Shown: positions 8,360 through 17,414 of the stretch, piece after piece
Numbering within the stretch: the first letter of the stretch is position 1
Layout: every line of letters starts with the position of its first letter
Source: Kluyvera sichuanensis
GTDB taxonomy: Bacteria; Pseudomonadota; Gammaproteobacteria; Enterobacterales; Enterobacteriaceae
Reading direction: 5' to 3'
Assembly (NCBI RefSeq): GCF_014218705.1
Contig: NZ_JABBJF010000009.1
Coordinates: forward strand, 62,001 to 126,000
Length of the DNA stretch: 64,000 nucleotides
Program-made: the position numbers and the translations under genes
The notes under the pieces: model-generated
Told to the model about the DNA's origin: nothing
Database searches by the model: none
Seen by the model: the letters and a program-made list of their open reading frames with translations, nothing else

Positions 8360-10882
8360 ATGGGCCAATCAATATATCTAAGAGGGCTAATATTAATTGA
8401 GTTACTTTACTCTGTTAATAGCTATGCCGAATCTCTTCAAGTGAACAACTACGTTGTCCCAGCCGCATTTGCTAATGCATTGCAGCAGGGGATGACTGTC
8501 CCGGTATTTATTCGTTACGACGGAGATAATAGTTTGTCTCGTAGTCGACAGAAAATCGCCGACGCGGTGATTGTGGCACAAAAAGGCAGCCTTCTTGTTA
8601 ATCAAATTGAGCTTAATGAGATGCCGAATAAAACAGAACTCTCGCCACAGATAAAAGAATTACTCGGTAAGGTACATTCAGCCCCGCTTAGCGAGAATAA
8701 TAAAATCGTTCTCAATGAAAACGCATCGTTATCCCTGGATACACGATCGTTTTACCTTGAGTTGATGGTAAATAAGCAGGCGCTATCGGCGGCAATTATA
8801 CCACGCACCAATACCTTAAGCGCTTCGACGGTAGAGCATCTGTCAAATATTCTGAATTATACGATGGGGACCTATTACAACAAATATGGGAACGGGGATA
8901 ATACCAGTAACTATTTCACCCTTGATAACACCACGTCGATACGCGAGCACCACTTTAACCTGAATGGGACGGTTTACGGGCTTGGTACCGTCAACAGCGA
9001 CAGTCAGCTGTACCGTGCCATGTATGAACGCGATTACCAGGGCCACCGCGTCGCCGTGGGGATGGTTGACACCTGGAATTTACAATCAATCGCCAGCATG
9101 AGCGCCCTTAACTCCAGTCGCATTTACGGCGCCAGCGTGGGTAACAAAAGTAGCACCCAGATTGAAAATACCTCGCTCACCCTGGTTCCGATTACCGTAT
9201 TTCTGCCCGCTGCAGGGGAAGTTCACGTGCTTCGCAACGGAAAACTCCTGAGCATTCAAAACTTCTCGATGGGGAGTTATGAGATTGATACCTCCACGCT
9301 GCCGTTTGGCATCTATACCGTCGATTTGCAGATTGTCGTCAATGGTAAAGTGGTTAATAGCCGTACCGCCCAGATAAATAAGACCTTCTCCCGTAAATCC
9401 AGCGCAACCGGCAATCTCGCCTGGCAAATCTTTAGCGGTATGCTGGAGTACAATCGAATGGACTACCGTAATCATCAAAATATTGATTACGGGAAGAAGA
9501 ATACCTGGATCGCGGGTGTAGCCGCAGAAACGTCACTGCCGCTGCTATCCGGCGTTACGTTCAAATCCACCCTGTATGGCTTTGATAACAACGGCGTGGC
9601 CGAAGTTGAAGCCGACGTTGTTCTGAATAACAACCTCACGCTGAATCAACAGACGCTGGTGGCGACCGACCGCAGCAGACAAAGCACCACATCATTGAAT
9701 TTATCAATCCCCGGCGGGTTCGGGAATATCTGGCTTGCGCGTCAGGCGAGCCATATTGGCGACAGACTGCCAATGCAAAGCAGCCATTATATCTCGTTAG
9801 GGGCATCGGCTAACCTGAGTCATTTTTCACCCTGGTTAGGCAACATTTCCGTCAGCCGGACGCATGACAAATACGAAGGAAATAAATACACCAACGTTGA
9901 TTATAGCCAGACGCTGTTTACCAATCGCTGGGTAACCGTTGCGTTACGTGCAGGGGTTCAGCGCTATTACTACGACGACCGAAATAGTGTCAATGATAAA
10001 TACATCAACCTTGATTTCTCATTGCCATTATCCTCCTGGTTGAGCGCGGGCGTGTCCAGCGAAAGCGGTAATTTACTCGCCAATGCCACGGTACGTAAAA
10101 GCTTCGACGACAGCGCGATTACCCAGGTTGGTGCATCGATATCCAAACGGCTTAAATCCAGCGAAGGCGGTTATGACAGTTACCAATCAGATGATCTCTC
10201 GGGTAACGGTTATGTCTCCTATGACACGAAATACAATGCCGGAACCCTGTCCGTTTCAAGCGCATCAGGCGGCAGCACCAACTATAACCTGAGCTCCCAC
10301 GGCAGCATCGCGTGGACGAAAGATAGCTTTAATCTGGGCAAAGAAATTCAAAGCTCAGGCGTGGTGATTAATACCAACTTTAGCGAAAGCGGGAAAATGC
10401 TCGCCCAGATCAACGGCCGTAATTATCCGCTGACCGGGAAGAGTAACTTTATCGGCCTGGCGCCGTATGCGGAATATCAGGTGGAGTTAATGAACGATAA
10501 AGCCGCTGAAGATAGCGTTGATATCGTCAGCGGTCGCCGTAACAAACTTGTGCTTTATCCCGGTAACGTCGGCGTGCTGAATCCAGAGGTGAAGCAACTC
10601 GTCACCGTATTTGGCCGCATGCGTAAGCCAGACGGCACGGCGTATGCCAACACCGATGTGCACAACCACATTGGTAAAACGCGCACCGACAAACAGGGCG
10701 AATTCGCCATGGATGTTGATAAACGCTACCCCATTATTACGCTGATTGACGCCCGTGGCGGCGTTTGTGAAGCGGATTTGGATCTGCAAAAAGCGCGCGG
10801 TGCCGTCTGGGTGGGCGATATTCAATGCGCAACGCAAGCACTCACGGCTTCACGTACAGGAGAACAAGACGATGTCTACTAA
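8360..10882 (+). CDS. ecpC: EcpC-like outer-membrane usher
   Basis: Outer-membrane usher that assembles and exports the pilus. At 840 residues it has the length of E. coli EcpC (841). Visible parts are an N-terminal signal-like segment (RGLILIELLYSVNSYAES), a periplasmic N-domain, a long central beta-barrel rich in alternating hydrophobic strands and aromatic residues, and a C-terminal domain with a carboxypeptidase-like fold segment (GRMRKPDGTAYANTDV, then a CEADLDL cysteine). The start at 8360 lacks a strong ribosome site and may be coupled to ecpB, which ends ten bases earlier. Its 3' end overlaps ecpD by 11 bases. Confidence 0.88.
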   Translation: MGQSIYLRGLILIELLYSVNSYAESLQVNNYVVPAAFANALQQGMTVPVFIRYDGDNSLSRSRQKIADAVIVAQKGSLLVNQIELNEMPNKTELSPQIKELLGKVHSAPLSENNKIVLNENASLSLDTRSFYLELMVNKQALSAAIIPRTNTLSASTVEHLSNILNYTMGTYYNKYGNGDNTSNYFTLDNTTSIREHHFNLNGTVYGLGTVNSDSQLYRAMYERDYQGHRVAVGMVDTWNLQSIASMSALNSSRIYGASVGNKSSTQIENTSLTLVPITVFLPAAGEVHVLRNGKLLSIQNFSMGSYEIDTSTLPFGIYTVDLQIVVNGKVVNSRTAQINKTFSRKSSATGNLAWQIFSGMLEYNRMDYRNHQNIDYGKKNTWIAGVAAETSLPLLSGVTFKSTLYGFDNNGVAEVEADVVLNNNLTLNQQTLVATDRSRQSTTSLNLSIPGGFGNIWLARQASHIGDRLPMQSSHYISLGASANLSHFSPWLGNISVSRTHDKYEGNKYTNVDYSQTLFTNRWVTVALRAGVQRYYYDDRNSVNDKYINLDFSLPLSSWLSAGVSSESGNLLANATVRKSFDDSAITQVGASISKRLKSSEGGYDSYQSDDLSGNGYVSYDTKYNAGTLSVSSASGGSTNYNLSSHGSIAWTKDSFNLGKEIQSSGVVINTNFSESGKMLAQINGRNYPLTGKSNFIGLAPYAEYQVELMNDKAAEDSVDIVSGRRNKLVLYPGNVGVLNPEVKQLVTVFGRMRKPDGTAYANTDVHNHIGKTRTDKQGEFAMDVDKRYPIITLIDARGGVCEADLDLQKARGAVWVGDIQCATQALTASRTGEQDDVY

Positions 10883-12491
10883 TTACTGGAAATATGCCGT
10901 GGCGATGGCGTTCGGCCTGGTGTTCACCTCTCCTGCACAGGCTGCCACAAAAGGAAACAGCGGTTCCGGGTCAAACTCCTTTTTATTTATCGAAAACAAC
11001 GTCGATAACGAATATTTCGTCACGCCGAACGCGCTGGACCCACGTTTTAGCGGCGCGAATATGTGGACTCGTTATTCCACCGCTCAGGTGAGTCTGGGGT
11101 ATATGGGTTACATAGGCTGGGTCTCACCCAATACATATACCGATATGTGGATTGAAAATTCGTCGATTTCCCGTCCTTTTCAGGGCCTTCGCTGTATGAC
11201 CAGCGGGAATACCTGTCCATCTTCAGGGTATATCGCGGGTGAAATCATTGACGATAATGGTTTTTATCATACCAAGGCAGGCAACTCTATTTACAACGGT
11301 GACTATGGTTTGGGTTCACTTAGCCCGGAAGCCTACGAATATTTCCGTAAACTTTCGGTTGGCTCCAGCGAAACCTTTAAACTTAACTGGTGCCACACCA
11401 CCACGAACTACGATTACAGCGATGGCACCCGCTGTAAGGACGTGACGACCGGCGCGGTCGCCTGGTACGAATATAATTTCACGCTGAATAAGATAGCCCA
11501 CCTTACCCTCAACAGCACTAACTCTATAGCTGAAATATGGATTGCCAGCGACGGCACCCCAAGCATTGCGCCAGGGTCAAATCTCTGCCAAATCACCAAA
11601 GTGAATAACGTCGACGGCGTGACCTGTAAAATGGTCTCTTATACCTACCAGCAAAGCGCGGCAGTCACTAACTATCTGGATATGGCGATGGTGCTTGACA
11701 CTAACATGTTAGGCTTCACGCCAACGGCTAACTCAGATATCCGTTTCAGCGGCGACGGTAGTACCTGGTATAATTACACCACGCTGAACACCGACTTTAA
11801 TAAAATTATCACCACCGGCGGTGATTCCATCTATCTCTTTCTTACCACCAGCTTTTTTAAGCAAGCGCTGGCAAAAGGCAACGATCTGACAAATAGAGAT
11901 TCGCTATTTACGTTTAATTTCGAAAACGACCTGGTCGGCGAATCAGGTTATTACCAGTTTACGCCGTCAAACCGCATTACCATTGTGCCTAAAGAATATG
12001 GGATCAGCATCGTCTCGGCAGATGGTAGCTCGCACCCTACGCGTGAGGGAAAGATTGATAGCGATCAGCCAATTGAATTCGAATACACCATCACAACGTC
12101 GGCCTCACGCCAGGCGGACAGCATTAACGTGCAGGTAAAAGGTGATAGCGTACGTATCAGAGATGTCCCCTATTGCCTGTTTACCTCAGCGGATGAAAGC
12201 CTCAGCGTACCGATTCCCGCCTACTTGAGCTACACATCGTCGTCAGGCGCCACCGTAACCGCCCGTAATAGCTGTACAGAAAACCCCATTGATATCACCA
12301 ACGCCAAATGGGTACAAACCGCCTGGAATGCGAATCTCGACGACAGCTACTTTTTTACCACCAACGTAAAACTGCTGTTTCCGATGAACGACTCACGGTC
12401 CCAGTTTACCGTTTCGGGGGAAGACTGGATGGGCACCGTCAGCGCGAGCGGGGAAATTGTGGCCACGGCAACCTGGATTGGCGTGAATTAA
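10872..12491 (+). CDS. ecpD: EcpD-like pilus tip adhesin
   Basis: Probable tip adhesin and minor subunit of the ECP-type pilus; E. coli EcpD is 547 residues and this one is 539. A signal peptide is clear (MSTNYWKYAVAMAFGLVFTSPAQAA). The mature protein is rich in Ser, Thr, Asn and Tyr with paired cysteines, as in secreted adhesins. It ends in a pilin-like strand pattern (EDWMGTVSASGEIVATATW). The start at 10872 follows AGGAGA eight bases upstream and lies inside the ecpC 3' end, so the genes are coupled. Upstream in-frame starts would have no signal peptide. Confidence 0.85.
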   Translation: MSTNYWKYAVAMAFGLVFTSPAQAATKGNSGSGSNSFLFIENNVDNEYFVTPNALDPRFSGANMWTRYSTAQVSLGYMGYIGWVSPNTYTDMWIENSSISRPFQGLRCMTSGNTCPSSGYIAGEIIDDNGFYHTKAGNSIYNGDYGLGSLSPEAYEYFRKLSVGSSETFKLNWCHTTTNYDYSDGTRCKDVTTGAVAWYEYNFTLNKIAHLTLNSTNSIAEIWIASDGTPSIAPGSNLCQITKVNNVDGVTCKMVSYTYQQSAAVTNYLDMAMVLDTNMLGFTPTANSDIRFSGDGSTWYNYTTLNTDFNKIITTGGDSIYLFLTTSFFKQALAKGNDLTNRDSLFTFNFENDLVGESGYYQFTPSNRITIVPKEYGISIVSADGSSHPTREGKIDSDQPIEFEYTITTSASRQADSINVQVKGDSVRIRDVPYCLFTSADESLSVPIPAYLSYTSSSGATVTARNSCTENPIDITNAKWVQTAWNANLDDSYFFTTNVKLLFPMNDSRSQFTVSGEDWMGTVSASGEIVATATWIGVN

Positions 12492-12522
12492 CCGCGCTGA
12501 CGATATGTTAAGGAGAGCAGCC

Positions 12523-13200
12523 ATGGCTAAGCGTTTTCTCATTTTGGTACTGATGGCGGTTATCTGTACCCAACCGGCCCATGCGGTATGGTTTGACTCA
12601 CTGGTGAATGACATACCGTCTGATAAAGAATTCGTCTCACGGCCCATCTATAACGATACCGACAGAACGAATCTCTACACCGTTTCGGCCTTTAAAATCG
12701 ATAAGCCAGGTAAAGACGGAGAGCACCGCGTAAACGCTAACGAGCTTGAGCTCCTCTGGGCACCGCTGAAATTTTCGATTAGCTCGCACGGCACGGAATA
12801 CTTCAAACTTTACTATCGTGGGCCAAAAGACGATGTCGAGCGTTACTATCGGGTCATTTTCAAAGAATCGCCGGTTCGAATGTTTCCGAAAAACGATACC
12901 GGCCATCACCTGCAGGTCTTACCCGTAACGTCGATGAGTACCTTTTTGATCGTTCGCCCTCGCAACATGCGCCTGAAGTACAGCGTTGATGAAAATCAGG
13001 GGGTTATTGAAAACAGCGGCAATACTTTTTTCAGGGTCATCATCCAGAAAGGGTGCGACGGCGACGATGAACACTCCAGGCAATTCTATATGCTGCCCGG
13101 TGAAAAATTTAAGGACGGTTCGGTGAATGCGAAGAATCGAAAGTTTATTGTCGCTAACAAGAAATATTTCCCGTTGGGAAACGCCTGCTTCAAACCATAA
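12523..13200 (+). CDS. ecpE: EcpE-like second periplasmic pilus chaperone
   Basis: Second chaperone of the operon, paralogous to the protein encoded at 7667-8350. The 225-residue product has a signal peptide (MAKRFLILVLMAVICTQPAHA). The shared motif YYRGPKDDVERYYRVIF and a second domain with IENSGNTFFRVIIQKGC follow. E. coli EcpE is about 236 residues. The start at 12523 is chosen because AAGGAGA precedes it at normal spacing; an ATG at 12505 would add six residues without a ribosome site. Last gene of the pilus operon. Confidence 0.85.
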   Translation: MAKRFLILVLMAVICTQPAHAVWFDSLVNDIPSDKEFVSRPIYNDTDRTNLYTVSAFKIDKPGKDGEHRVNANELELLWAPLKFSISSHGTEYFKLYYRGPKDDVERYYRVIFKESPVRMFPKNDTGHHLQVLPVTSMSTFLIVRPRNMRLKYSVDENQGVIENSGNTFFRVIIQKGCDGDDEHSRQFYMLPGEKFKDGSVNAKNRKFIVANKKYFPLGNACFKP

Positions 13201-13236
13201 TCGCCGCATGGTTAGCGCTCAGGCAACATGATTATC

Positions 13237-13263
13237 ACGCCACATAACCCGCCGTTGTGGCGT
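13237..13263 (+). terminator. stem-loop after the pilus operon
   Basis: ACGCCACA (13237-13244) pairs with TGTGGCGT (13256-13263), an 8-bp stem with an 11-nt loop about 37 bases after the ecpE stop. There is no T run, so termination is uncertain. Confidence 0.35.
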
Positions 13264-13337
13264 CTCAGGTCAAAGCGTATTGCCGCGCATCACACTCCGC
13301 TCTCCTGCCACCACGATGGTTAAACGCCCCCGATATA

Positions 13338-13373
13338 CTCCGGCTTATCTCGTATCCCTACGATAAACCGGAG
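13338..13373 (+). promoter_or_regulatory. hairpin enclosing the ribosome site of the MFS gene
   Basis: CTCCGGCTTATC (13338-13349) and GATAAACCGGAG (13362-13373) are inverted repeats matching at 11 of 12 positions. The spacer adds an inner CGTA/TACG stem with a TCCC loop. The 3' arm contains the Shine-Dalgarno GGAG (13370-13373), six bases before the ATG at 13380, so a folded leader RNA would hide the ribosome site. It could alternatively be read as a DNA operator. Confidence 0.6.
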
Positions 13374-13379
13374 AACACA

Positions 13380-14651
13380 ATGCAACAGGCTGAAAAATCG
13401 GTCGGCCGCGGTGGTTTTACCCTACTCATCTGGGTACTGCTTCTGCTCCTCGGCTGCGTGCTGTTTTTCTTTTCGCTCGACCGGCAAATTGTTTCCATCC
13501 TCAAAACCACACTGATGCAGGAATTGGGGCTGGATAACAGCGACTATTCGGTGCTGATCAGCGCCTTTATGATCCCCTACACCTTCATGTATTTCTTCGT
13601 CGGCGGCATCGTCGACCGCTTCGGCAGCCGCTACGTGCTGTGCGCCCTGATGGTATTGATGTCGATTGCCACGCTGATTACCGGCCTGTCGCACTCGATG
13701 ACCGGGCTTATCGTCGGGCGCGTCATGCTGGGGCTGGCGGAGTCCGGGATTGTGCCGGCGCTGACGCTGGCGGTCTTTACCTGGTTTCGCGCCGAGCAGC
13801 GTGCCTTTGCCTTCCAGCTCACCAATATTATCCAGTCTCTGGGGCTAATCCTTGCGCCGCCGTTTGTGGCCTGGGTGACCATTTCTACCGGCTGGCGCTC
13901 GGCATTCTTTATCCCGGCAGTAGCGGGCGTGGTGGTTGGGGTGATGTGGTATCTCTCCAGCCGTAAAACGCCGCCTGCCGCCGACGACACGGTGCAGGTG
14001 AGCGCCGTCAGCGTGCCGCTGGTTGAACGCTACAAGATGGTGCTGACCTCAAAACCTATCTGGGCGCTGCTGATTGCTCGCCTGCTCACCGACCCGTTCT
14101 GGTTTTTCTATCAGTACTGGCAGGTCGGCTTTATGCAGGAAAAAATCGGCCTGACGCTGGCTGAAGTCGGCAAGCTGATGTGGCTGCCGCCGCTGGTTGC
14201 CGTCTTTGGCGTGCTGGCAGTCTGCTGGGCCTCAGACCGTCTGGTGGCGCGCGGCATGGACGCCACCCGCGCTCGCTTAACCATTATCTGGTCCGTCACC
14301 TGTCTGGCACCGCTGGTGTTCCTGCTGCCATCCATCAGCAACGCCTACGCGGCGGTGGCTATCATGACGGTGATTAACTTTATGTGCACCGCCTGGCTCA
14401 GCATGGCTACCATCATGATGGGCGGGCTGGCGCCGCGCGTGGCCATCGCTACCGCTATCGGCGTGATGAGCGCGCTGGGCGGCGTGACCTCCATTATCTT
14501 TAACGGCTTTGTCGGCACCATCATCGACCACTTCGGTTACTCGATGCCGATATACGCTGGCGCGACGCTGCATCCGATCGGCGCGCTGGTGCTGGCCGCC
14601 TTCTTCCTGCGTCGTAAAAAATCTTTTGTTGCCCGTCCGGAGACCGTCTGA
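13380..14651 (+). CDS. MFS transporter, sugar-acid (anion:cation symporter) type
   Basis: Inner-membrane permease of 423 residues with about twelve membrane segments. The SLDRQIVSILK segment in the first membrane region and GGIVDRFGSRY (motif A, near residues 75-85) resemble the ACS family that imports hexuronates and other sugar acids in E. coli (ExuT/GarP-like); substrate assignment is inference. The start at 13380 has GGAG six bases upstream and gives the expected N-terminus; an in-frame ATG at 13257 would add a basic, non-membrane extension. The stop overlaps the start of the next gene (TGATG), so transporter and BNR_4 protein form one translational unit. Confidence 0.85.
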   Translation: MQQAEKSVGRGGFTLLIWVLLLLLGCVLFFFSLDRQIVSILKTTLMQELGLDNSDYSVLISAFMIPYTFMYFFVGGIVDRFGSRYVLCALMVLMSIATLITGLSHSMTGLIVGRVMLGLAESGIVPALTLAVFTWFRAEQRAFAFQLTNIIQSLGLILAPPFVAWVTISTGWRSAFFIPAVAGVVVGVMWYLSSRKTPPAADDTVQVSAVSVPLVERYKMVLTSKPIWALLIARLLTDPFWFFYQYWQVGFMQEKIGLTLAEVGKLMWLPPLVAVFGVLAVCWASDRLVARGMDATRARLTIIWSVTCLAPLVFLLPSISNAYAAVAIMTVINFMCTAWLSMATIMMGGLAPRVAIATAIGVMSALGGVTSIIFNGFVGTIIDHFGYSMPIYAGATLHPIGALVLAAFFLRRKKSFVARPETV

Positions 14652-15946
14652 TGACCGATATCGTTGTTGCGCCCGTGGCCCACGCCTGCGCAGATTTCAC
14701 CGTGCTTTACTGTCTGATTAATCACGACAATCACCAGTTCGCCGCCTGGTATGATGCAGAACACCGCATCACCGTGGGCCAGCGCGAGCTGCCCGACGGC
14801 CCGTGGCAGACCTTTCAGCCGCAGGGGCTCTGGCTGCCGGAGCGCGAACGCTACTCGCATATTACCGAGTTTGATTCGCACAACTATCTGACGATGGCGG
14901 TAGATAGTGCCGGATACCTGCATCTTTCCGGCAATATGCACGTTGATCCGCTCATTTACTTCCGCAGCCGCACGCCGCTCGACGTCACCACTCTGGAGTG
15001 CGTTGCCGCGATGACCGGCCAACGTGAAGCACGGGCCACCTACCCGGTGTTCTTTAAAGACGTGCAGGGCCGCCTGCTGTTCCGCTATCGCGACGGCTGC
15101 AGCGGTAACGGCGATGACCTGTACAACATTTTCGACGCCGAGCGTCAGCAGTGGTCACGCCTGCTGGAGACGCCGCTGCTCAACGGCGAAGGGGCGCGCA
15201 ACGGCTACGCCCGCCAGCCGCTGCTGGGGCCGGACGGCTACTGGCACATGGTGTGGATGTGGCGCGAAACGCCGCACTGCGAGACCAACAATAACCTCTC
15301 GTACGCGCGCAGCCGCGACCTTCAGCGCTGGGAAAAATCAGACGGCACGCCGCTCGCGCTGCCCATTGCCCGGCATCAGGGCGAGATTGTCGACGACGCG
15401 GGCATCGGCGGCGGGCTGATTAATATGGTGCAGGAGGTGGGCTTTGATAATCAGGCGCGCCCGGTGCTGATTTACCATCGTTATGATGACCGGGGGCTGT
15501 CGCAGGCCTGGCTGGCACGCCCGGATGGCACCGGACAGTGGCAGAAAACGCAGATTAGCCAATGGGATTTTCGCTGGGACTTTAACGGCGGCGGGTCGAT
15601 CCCCCCGGACGTGACGCTCAGCGCACCGCGCGCGATTGGCAACGGTCAACTCGAGGTGGAATGGACCTCAGTCTGGGCCGGAAGCGGGGTGTGGATTATT
15701 GATGACCGGAAACTAACGGTGATAGATTCTCGACCGCTGGTTTCGCCGCTTCCAGAGGCGCTGCGTCAGCCACGGCAGGGCATTGCGCCACTGGCGGAAG
15801 TGCAGTTAATCCCCGCGCAAAACAGCGATTACCACCCGCAAAACCGCTATTGGCTACGCTGGGAGGCGCTGCCGATTTTCCGCGATGTGCCGCACGGTGA
15901 GAAAACGGCGGCAACGCTGCTGGAAGTGGTCGATATCGGAGCATAA
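14651..15946 (+). CDS. BNR_4-family beta-propeller protein, putative cytosolic oligosaccharide lyase
   Basis: A 431-residue protein without signal peptide, so probably cytosolic. Repeated blade-like strands (DSAGYLHLSGN, DVQGRLLFRYRDG, GPDGYWHMVWMWR) and the pattern DSHNYLTMAVDS...GNMHVDPLIYFRS fit the BNR_4 family (PF15892), which includes polysaccharide lyases of the seven-bladed propeller type (PL24/PL25 ulvan lyases, as I recall). His77 and His97 are about as far apart as the histidine pair described for those enzymes. Coupled by TGATG to the upstream transporter, it may cleave an imported uronic-acid-containing oligosaccharide. The function is inferred; a non-enzymatic sugar-binding role is possible. 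Confidence 0.6.
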   Translation: MTDIVVAPVAHACADFTVLYCLINHDNHQFAAWYDAEHRITVGQRELPDGPWQTFQPQGLWLPERERYSHITEFDSHNYLTMAVDSAGYLHLSGNMHVDPLIYFRSRTPLDVTTLECVAAMTGQREARATYPVFFKDVQGRLLFRYRDGCSGNGDDLYNIFDAERQQWSRLLETPLLNGEGARNGYARQPLLGPDGYWHMVWMWRETPHCETNNNLSYARSRDLQRWEKSDGTPLALPIARHQGEIVDDAGIGGGLINMVQEVGFDNQARPVLIYHRYDDRGLSQAWLARPDGTGQWQKTQISQWDFRWDFNGGGSIPPDVTLSAPRAIGNGQLEVEWTSVWAGSGVWIIDDRKLTVIDSRPLVSPLPEALRQPRQGIAPLAEVQLIPAQNSDYHPQNRYWLRWEALPIFRDVPHGEKTAATLLEVVDIGA

Positions 15947-15965
15947 CGCCGACGGTGCTACGCCT

Positions 15966-15997
15966 GGCCGGGCTACTTGTAGATGAGTAGCCCGGCC
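15966..15997. repeat. REP-like palindromic element
   Basis: GGCCGGGCTACT (15966-15977) and AGTAGCCCGGCC (15986-15997) form a perfect 12-bp stem with an 8-nt loop. Base content and the intergenic position between the BNR_4 gene and dsdA fit the enterobacterial REP family. It may also serve as a transcript 3' end. Confidence 0.65.
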
Positions 15998-16053
15998 AAG
16001 CAACGTAACGCCGGGAAATCGGGCCACATATCGCTTGTCATTCCTCACCGGTT

Positions 16054-16077
16054 TTCTGTTCAATAGAACCAACAGAA
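16054..16077. promoter_or_regulatory. dyad upstream of dsdA
   Basis: TTCTGTT (16054-16060) and AACAGAA (16071-16077) are exact inverted repeats separated by ten bases, with GTTC/GAAC nested inside. They end 17 bp before the dsdA start. This is a possible operator for a regulator acting on dsdA, since dsdC is not beside it. Confidence 0.35.
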
Positions 16078-16094
16078 CAACACGAGACCGGCTA

Positions 16095-17414
16095 ATGCAA
16101 CCTGCAACGTTAATCGCACAATTCCCGCTGCTGGCGGATCTTATCGCGCTGAAAGAGACCACCTGGTTTAACCCTGCCACCACCTCGCTTGCCGAGGGGC
16201 TTCCCTATGTTGGGCTAACAGCGCAAGACGTTGCCGATGCACACGATCGCCTTGCCCGCTTTGCGCCTTATCTGGCGCAGGCTTTCCCGGAAACCGCCGC
16301 GCAGGGTGGCATTATCGAATCCGATGTGGTGGCTATTCCGGCGATGCAGCGGCGGCTGACGCAGGAGTATCAACAGCCCATATTCGGCGAACTGCTGCTG
16401 AAAAAAGATAGCCATCTGCCTATTTCTGGCTCCATCAAAGCCCGTGGCGGTATTTATGAAGTGCTGGCCCATGCGGAAAAGCTGGCGCTTGCTGCTGGTC
16501 TTATCGCCATCACCGACGACTACAGTCGCCTGCTCACCCCGGAATGCCAGCAGTTCTTCAGCCAGTACAGCATTGCCGTCGGTTCAACCGGAAACCTCGG
16601 TCTTTCGATCGGCATCATCAGCGCCCGTCTCGGTTTCAGGGTCACGGTGCATATGTCCGCCGATGCCCGCGCCTGGAAAAAAGCGAAGCTACGCCGCCAC
16701 GGCGTCACCGTGGTGGAGTACGCGGAGGATTACGGCGTCGCGGTGGAACAGGGGCGTAAAGCCGCCGAGGCAGACGCGAACTGCTTTTTCATCGACGACG
16801 AAAACTCCCGCACCCTGTTTCTCGGCTATGCGGTGGCCGGTGAGCGTCTGAAGGAACAGTTTGCCATGCAAGGGCGCGTGGTGGACGCCAATCATCCGCT
16901 GTTTGTCTATCTTCCCTGCGGCGTGGGCGGCGGTCCCGGTGGCGTAGCTTTCGGGCTGAAGTTAGCCTTTGGCGATCACGTTCACTGCCTGTTTGCCGAA
17001 CCGACCCACTCACCGTGCATGCTGCTTGGCGTCTATACCGGGCTGCACGACGGCATTGCGGTGCAGGAACTGGGTATCGATAACGTCACCGCCGCCGACG
17101 GCCTGGCGGTCGGGCGCGCGTCTGGGTTTGTTGGCCGCGCAATGCAGCGCCTGCTCGACGGCGTGTACACCGTTGACGATCAGCGTTTGTACAATATGCT
17201 TGGCTGGCTGGCGCAGGAAGAAGCGATTAAGCTGGAACCCTCGGCACTCGCCGGAATGGCGGGGCCGCAGCGGGTTTGTGCATCGGCGGACTACCGCAAG
17301 CTGCAAGGATTAAGCGAAGTACAGCTCAACCATGCCACCCACCTGGTATGGGCCACCGGCGGCGGCATGGTGCCGGATGAGGAGATGGCACAGTATCTGG
17401 CGAAAGGCTGCTAG
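16095..17414 (+). CDS. dsdA: D-serine dehydratase (D-serine ammonia-lyase)
   Basis: PLP enzyme that converts D-serine to pyruvate and ammonia, detoxifying D-serine and using it as a nutrient. The 439-residue product follows E. coli DsdA (442) along its length: the PLP lysine lies in SGSIKARGG (Lys115), the phosphate-binding loop is [13 protein letters not shown], and the C-terminal segment [10 protein letters not shown] is present. The start at 16095 ([10 protein letters not shown]) matches the family N-terminus. The usual partners dsdC (activator) and dsdX (permease) are absent here. The stop overlaps the convergent AraC-family gene by four bases (CTAG). Confidence 0.95.
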   Translation: MQPATLIAQFPLLADLIALKETTWFNPATTSLAEGLPYVGLTAQDVADAHDRLARFAPYLAQAFPETAAQGGIIESDVVAIPAMQRRLTQEYQQPIFGELLLKKDSHLPISGSIKARGGIYEVLAHAEKLALAAGLIAITDDYSRLLTPECQQFFSQYSIAVGSTGNLGLSIGIISARLGFRVTVHMSADARAWKKAKLRRHGVTVVEYAEDYGVAVEQGRKAAEADANCFFIDDENSRTLFLGYAVAGERLKEQFAMQGRVVDANHPLFVYLPCGVGGGPGGVAFGLKLAFGDHVHCLFAEPTHSPCMLLGVYTGLHDGIAVQELGIDNVTAADGLAVGRASGFVGRAMQRLLDGVYTVDDQRLYNMLGWLAQEEAIKLEPSALAGMAGPQRVCASADYRKLQGLSEVQLNHATHLVWATGGGMVPDEEMAQYLAKGC

